23,199 nt of DNA from an uncultured Rubrobacteraceae bacterium. Its GTDB lineage: Bacteria; Actinomycetota; Rubrobacteria; Rubrobacterales; Rubrobacteraceae. Shown one piece after another: positions 22,408 through 23,199 of the stretch. The notes below the pieces were generated by a model, which worked only from the letters and a program-made list of their open reading frames with translations, was not told the DNA's origin and did not search any database. The first letter of the stretch is position 1. Every line of letters begins with the position of its first letter. A program made the translations under genes and the position numbers. Location of the stretch: the NCBI GenBank assembly GCA_902806015.1, contig CADCUZ010000067.1:1-23199 (forward strand). The letters are read 5' to 3'.

Positions 22408-22977
22408 TTGGAGCAGCCACTGAACGGCTTCCTGGAGATGGTGGCCTCCCACGAGACAGCCCCCGGCGGGGGCGCGTCGGCAGCCGTGGCCGTTGCCCTC
22501 GTCGCCGGATTATCCGGCATGACCGCCCGTCTGTCCGCCGACCACCTGGCCGACGCGACCGGGCCGGCCGAACGGGCCGACCGCTTGCGGCGGCGCGTGG
22601 CCCCGCTCGCGCAGGAGGACGCGACCGCATACGGGCGCGTTCTGGCCGCGTACCGCAACCAGGACGACGGCACTCCCGGAATCCGCCAGGAGCGCATCCG
22701 GGCAGCGTTGTCGGGCGCCACCGACGTGCCACTGGCCATCGCCGAGACCGGCACCGAAGTCGCCGAGGTTGCGGCCCGCCTGGCACGGGGGGGCAACCCG
22801 AACCTAAGGGGCGACGCGGCCGCTCTCCTGGCCGAGGCGGGGGTACGCGCCGCCGCCGTGCTCGTGGAGATCAACACGATGGCGGGGGAGACCTCCGATG
22901 ATCGGGTCGAGCGCGTGGGTCAGTGCGTTGTGAGAGCCGCCAGTGCCGCGGGAGGGATCGCGGAGGACGACCGCTGA
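22408..22977 (+). CDS. fchA: Methenyltetrahydrofolate cyclohydrolase, FchA / cyclodeaminase type
   Basis: A protein of about 189 residues in the formiminotransferase-cyclodeaminase family, which opens 5,10-methenyl-THF to 10-formyl-THF. The N-terminus YLEQPLNGFLEMVASHETAPGGGASAAVAVALVAGLSG carries, in its second half, the PGGG(S/A) motif. The C-terminal NPNLRGDAAALLAEAGVRAAAVLVEIN is also diagnostic. The start is uncertain: no in-frame ATG or GTG exists near the beginning. TTG at 22408 is the first standard start, while the family N-terminus would fit a CTG at 22399 that overlaps the fhs stop. The protein supplies 10-formyl-THF to Fhs, so the pair forms an ATP-yielding formate branch. A FolD-type dehydrogenase is not in the window. 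Confidence 0.87.
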   Translation: MEQPLNGFLEMVASHETAPGGGASAAVAVALVAGLSGMTARLSADHLADATGPAERADRLRRRVAPLAQEDATAYGRVLAAYRNQDDGTPGIRQERIRAALSGATDVPLAIAETGTEVAEVAARLARGGNPNLRGDAAALLAEAGVRAAAVLVEINTMAGETSDDRVERVGQCVVRAASAAGGIAEDDR

Positions 22978-23043
22978 TATGTGGCTCGTGGTTACTTTCC
23001 AGGCCGCCGGTCGCGCGACGGCTGCCCGGAGGAAGGAGTAAAG

Positions 23044-23199
23044 GTGCAGCTACCCACGCGGGTTGCTTACGTCATCGTCGGCGCTGGTGTGCACGGTCTG
23101 AGCACGGCCTGGCACCTGGCTAAAGAGTTGAAGGCTCGGGGGCGCGGGTCCGGTGAGGACGTTATCGTGCTCGACAAGACCGGCGTCGCCGCAGGGGCC
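23044..23199 (+). CDS. FAD-dependent amine oxidoreductase (DAO family), N-terminal fragment
   Basis: Fifty-two codons reach the window edge without a stop. GTG 23044 follows a strong GGAAGGAG site. The N-terminus contains the FAD dinucleotide-binding motif VIVGAGVHGLSTAWHLAKEL and the second-strand VIVLDKTGVAAGA, as in sarcosine/dimethylglycine dehydrogenases and the soxB product in this window. A second oxidase of this kind next to the soxBDAG-fhs-fchA set could act on dimethylglycine or another N-methyl amino acid. The substrate cannot be determined from the fragment. Confidence 0.85.
   Translation, partial: MQLPTRVAYVIVGAGVHGLSTAWHLAKELKARGRGSGEDVIVLDKTGVAAGA

Overview
The window is high-GC DNA with dense, overlapping operons. 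Isoleucine ATA and arginine AGG codons are frequent despite the GC content, and GTG/TTG starts are common. Together with the gene content this suggests an actinobacterium, most likely a Rubrobacter-like lineage; this is inference, since no rRNA or other marker is present. I saw no tRNA, rRNA, CRISPR array or insertion sequence.

Region 1 (1-10972) is a sugar/sugar-acid utilisation locus. On the minus strand lie a zinc-dependent medium-chain dehydrogenase and the N-terminal half of an FGGY carbohydrate kinase, which runs off the window. Divergent from them is a translationally coupled operon: an FCD-type GntR regulator, an uncharacterised TIM-barrel-like protein related to 'U32 peptidases', an enolase-superfamily acid-sugar dehydratase and a short-chain dehydrogenase. 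A second operon follows with a Tat/lipoprotein sugar-binding protein, a permease and a single-domain ATPase. Both plus-strand operons start at almost the same promoter: TTGACA, 17 bp, GACAAT, with an embedded ATTGGTATGACAAT operator-like site. This predicts that the GntR protein controls itself, the catabolic genes and the transporter. Downstream are a wrecked aldose 1-epimerase gene, an HpcH/HpaI class II aldolase (minus) and a UlaG-like metallo-beta-lactamase-fold hydrolase (plus). The gene set fits import, oxidation to lactone, lactone hydrolysis, dehydration, then either a second oxidation or aldol cleavage. The actual sugar cannot be read from sequence.

Region 2 (10973-11753) has no intact gene. 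It holds a probable decayed alpha/beta-hydrolase (PhaC-like) tail, an AT-rich patch with an inverted repeat, and a promoter for the next gene.

Region 3 (11754-23199) is a methylated-amine / one-carbon locus. An orphan glycine-betaine-type binding lipoprotein is followed by a DmdA/GcvT-like folate-dependent demethylase, a divergent methylene-THF reductase, the four subunits of heterotetrameric sarcosine oxidase in the order B-D-A-G, formate-THF ligase, a methenyl-THF cyclohydrolase of the FchA type, and the start of another FAD-dependent amine oxidoreductase. The set can strip methyl groups from a betaine-type compound (glycine betaine, or DMSP) down to glycine and send the carbons through tetrahydrofolate to formate with ATP formation. 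The GcvT-like protein has Asn-Asn where the sarcosine oxidase alpha subunit keeps the Asp-Asp pair of T-proteins, which points to methyl rather than methylene transfer. A 30-bp tandem duplication has copied the ribosome binding site and start codon of the formate-THF ligase gene.
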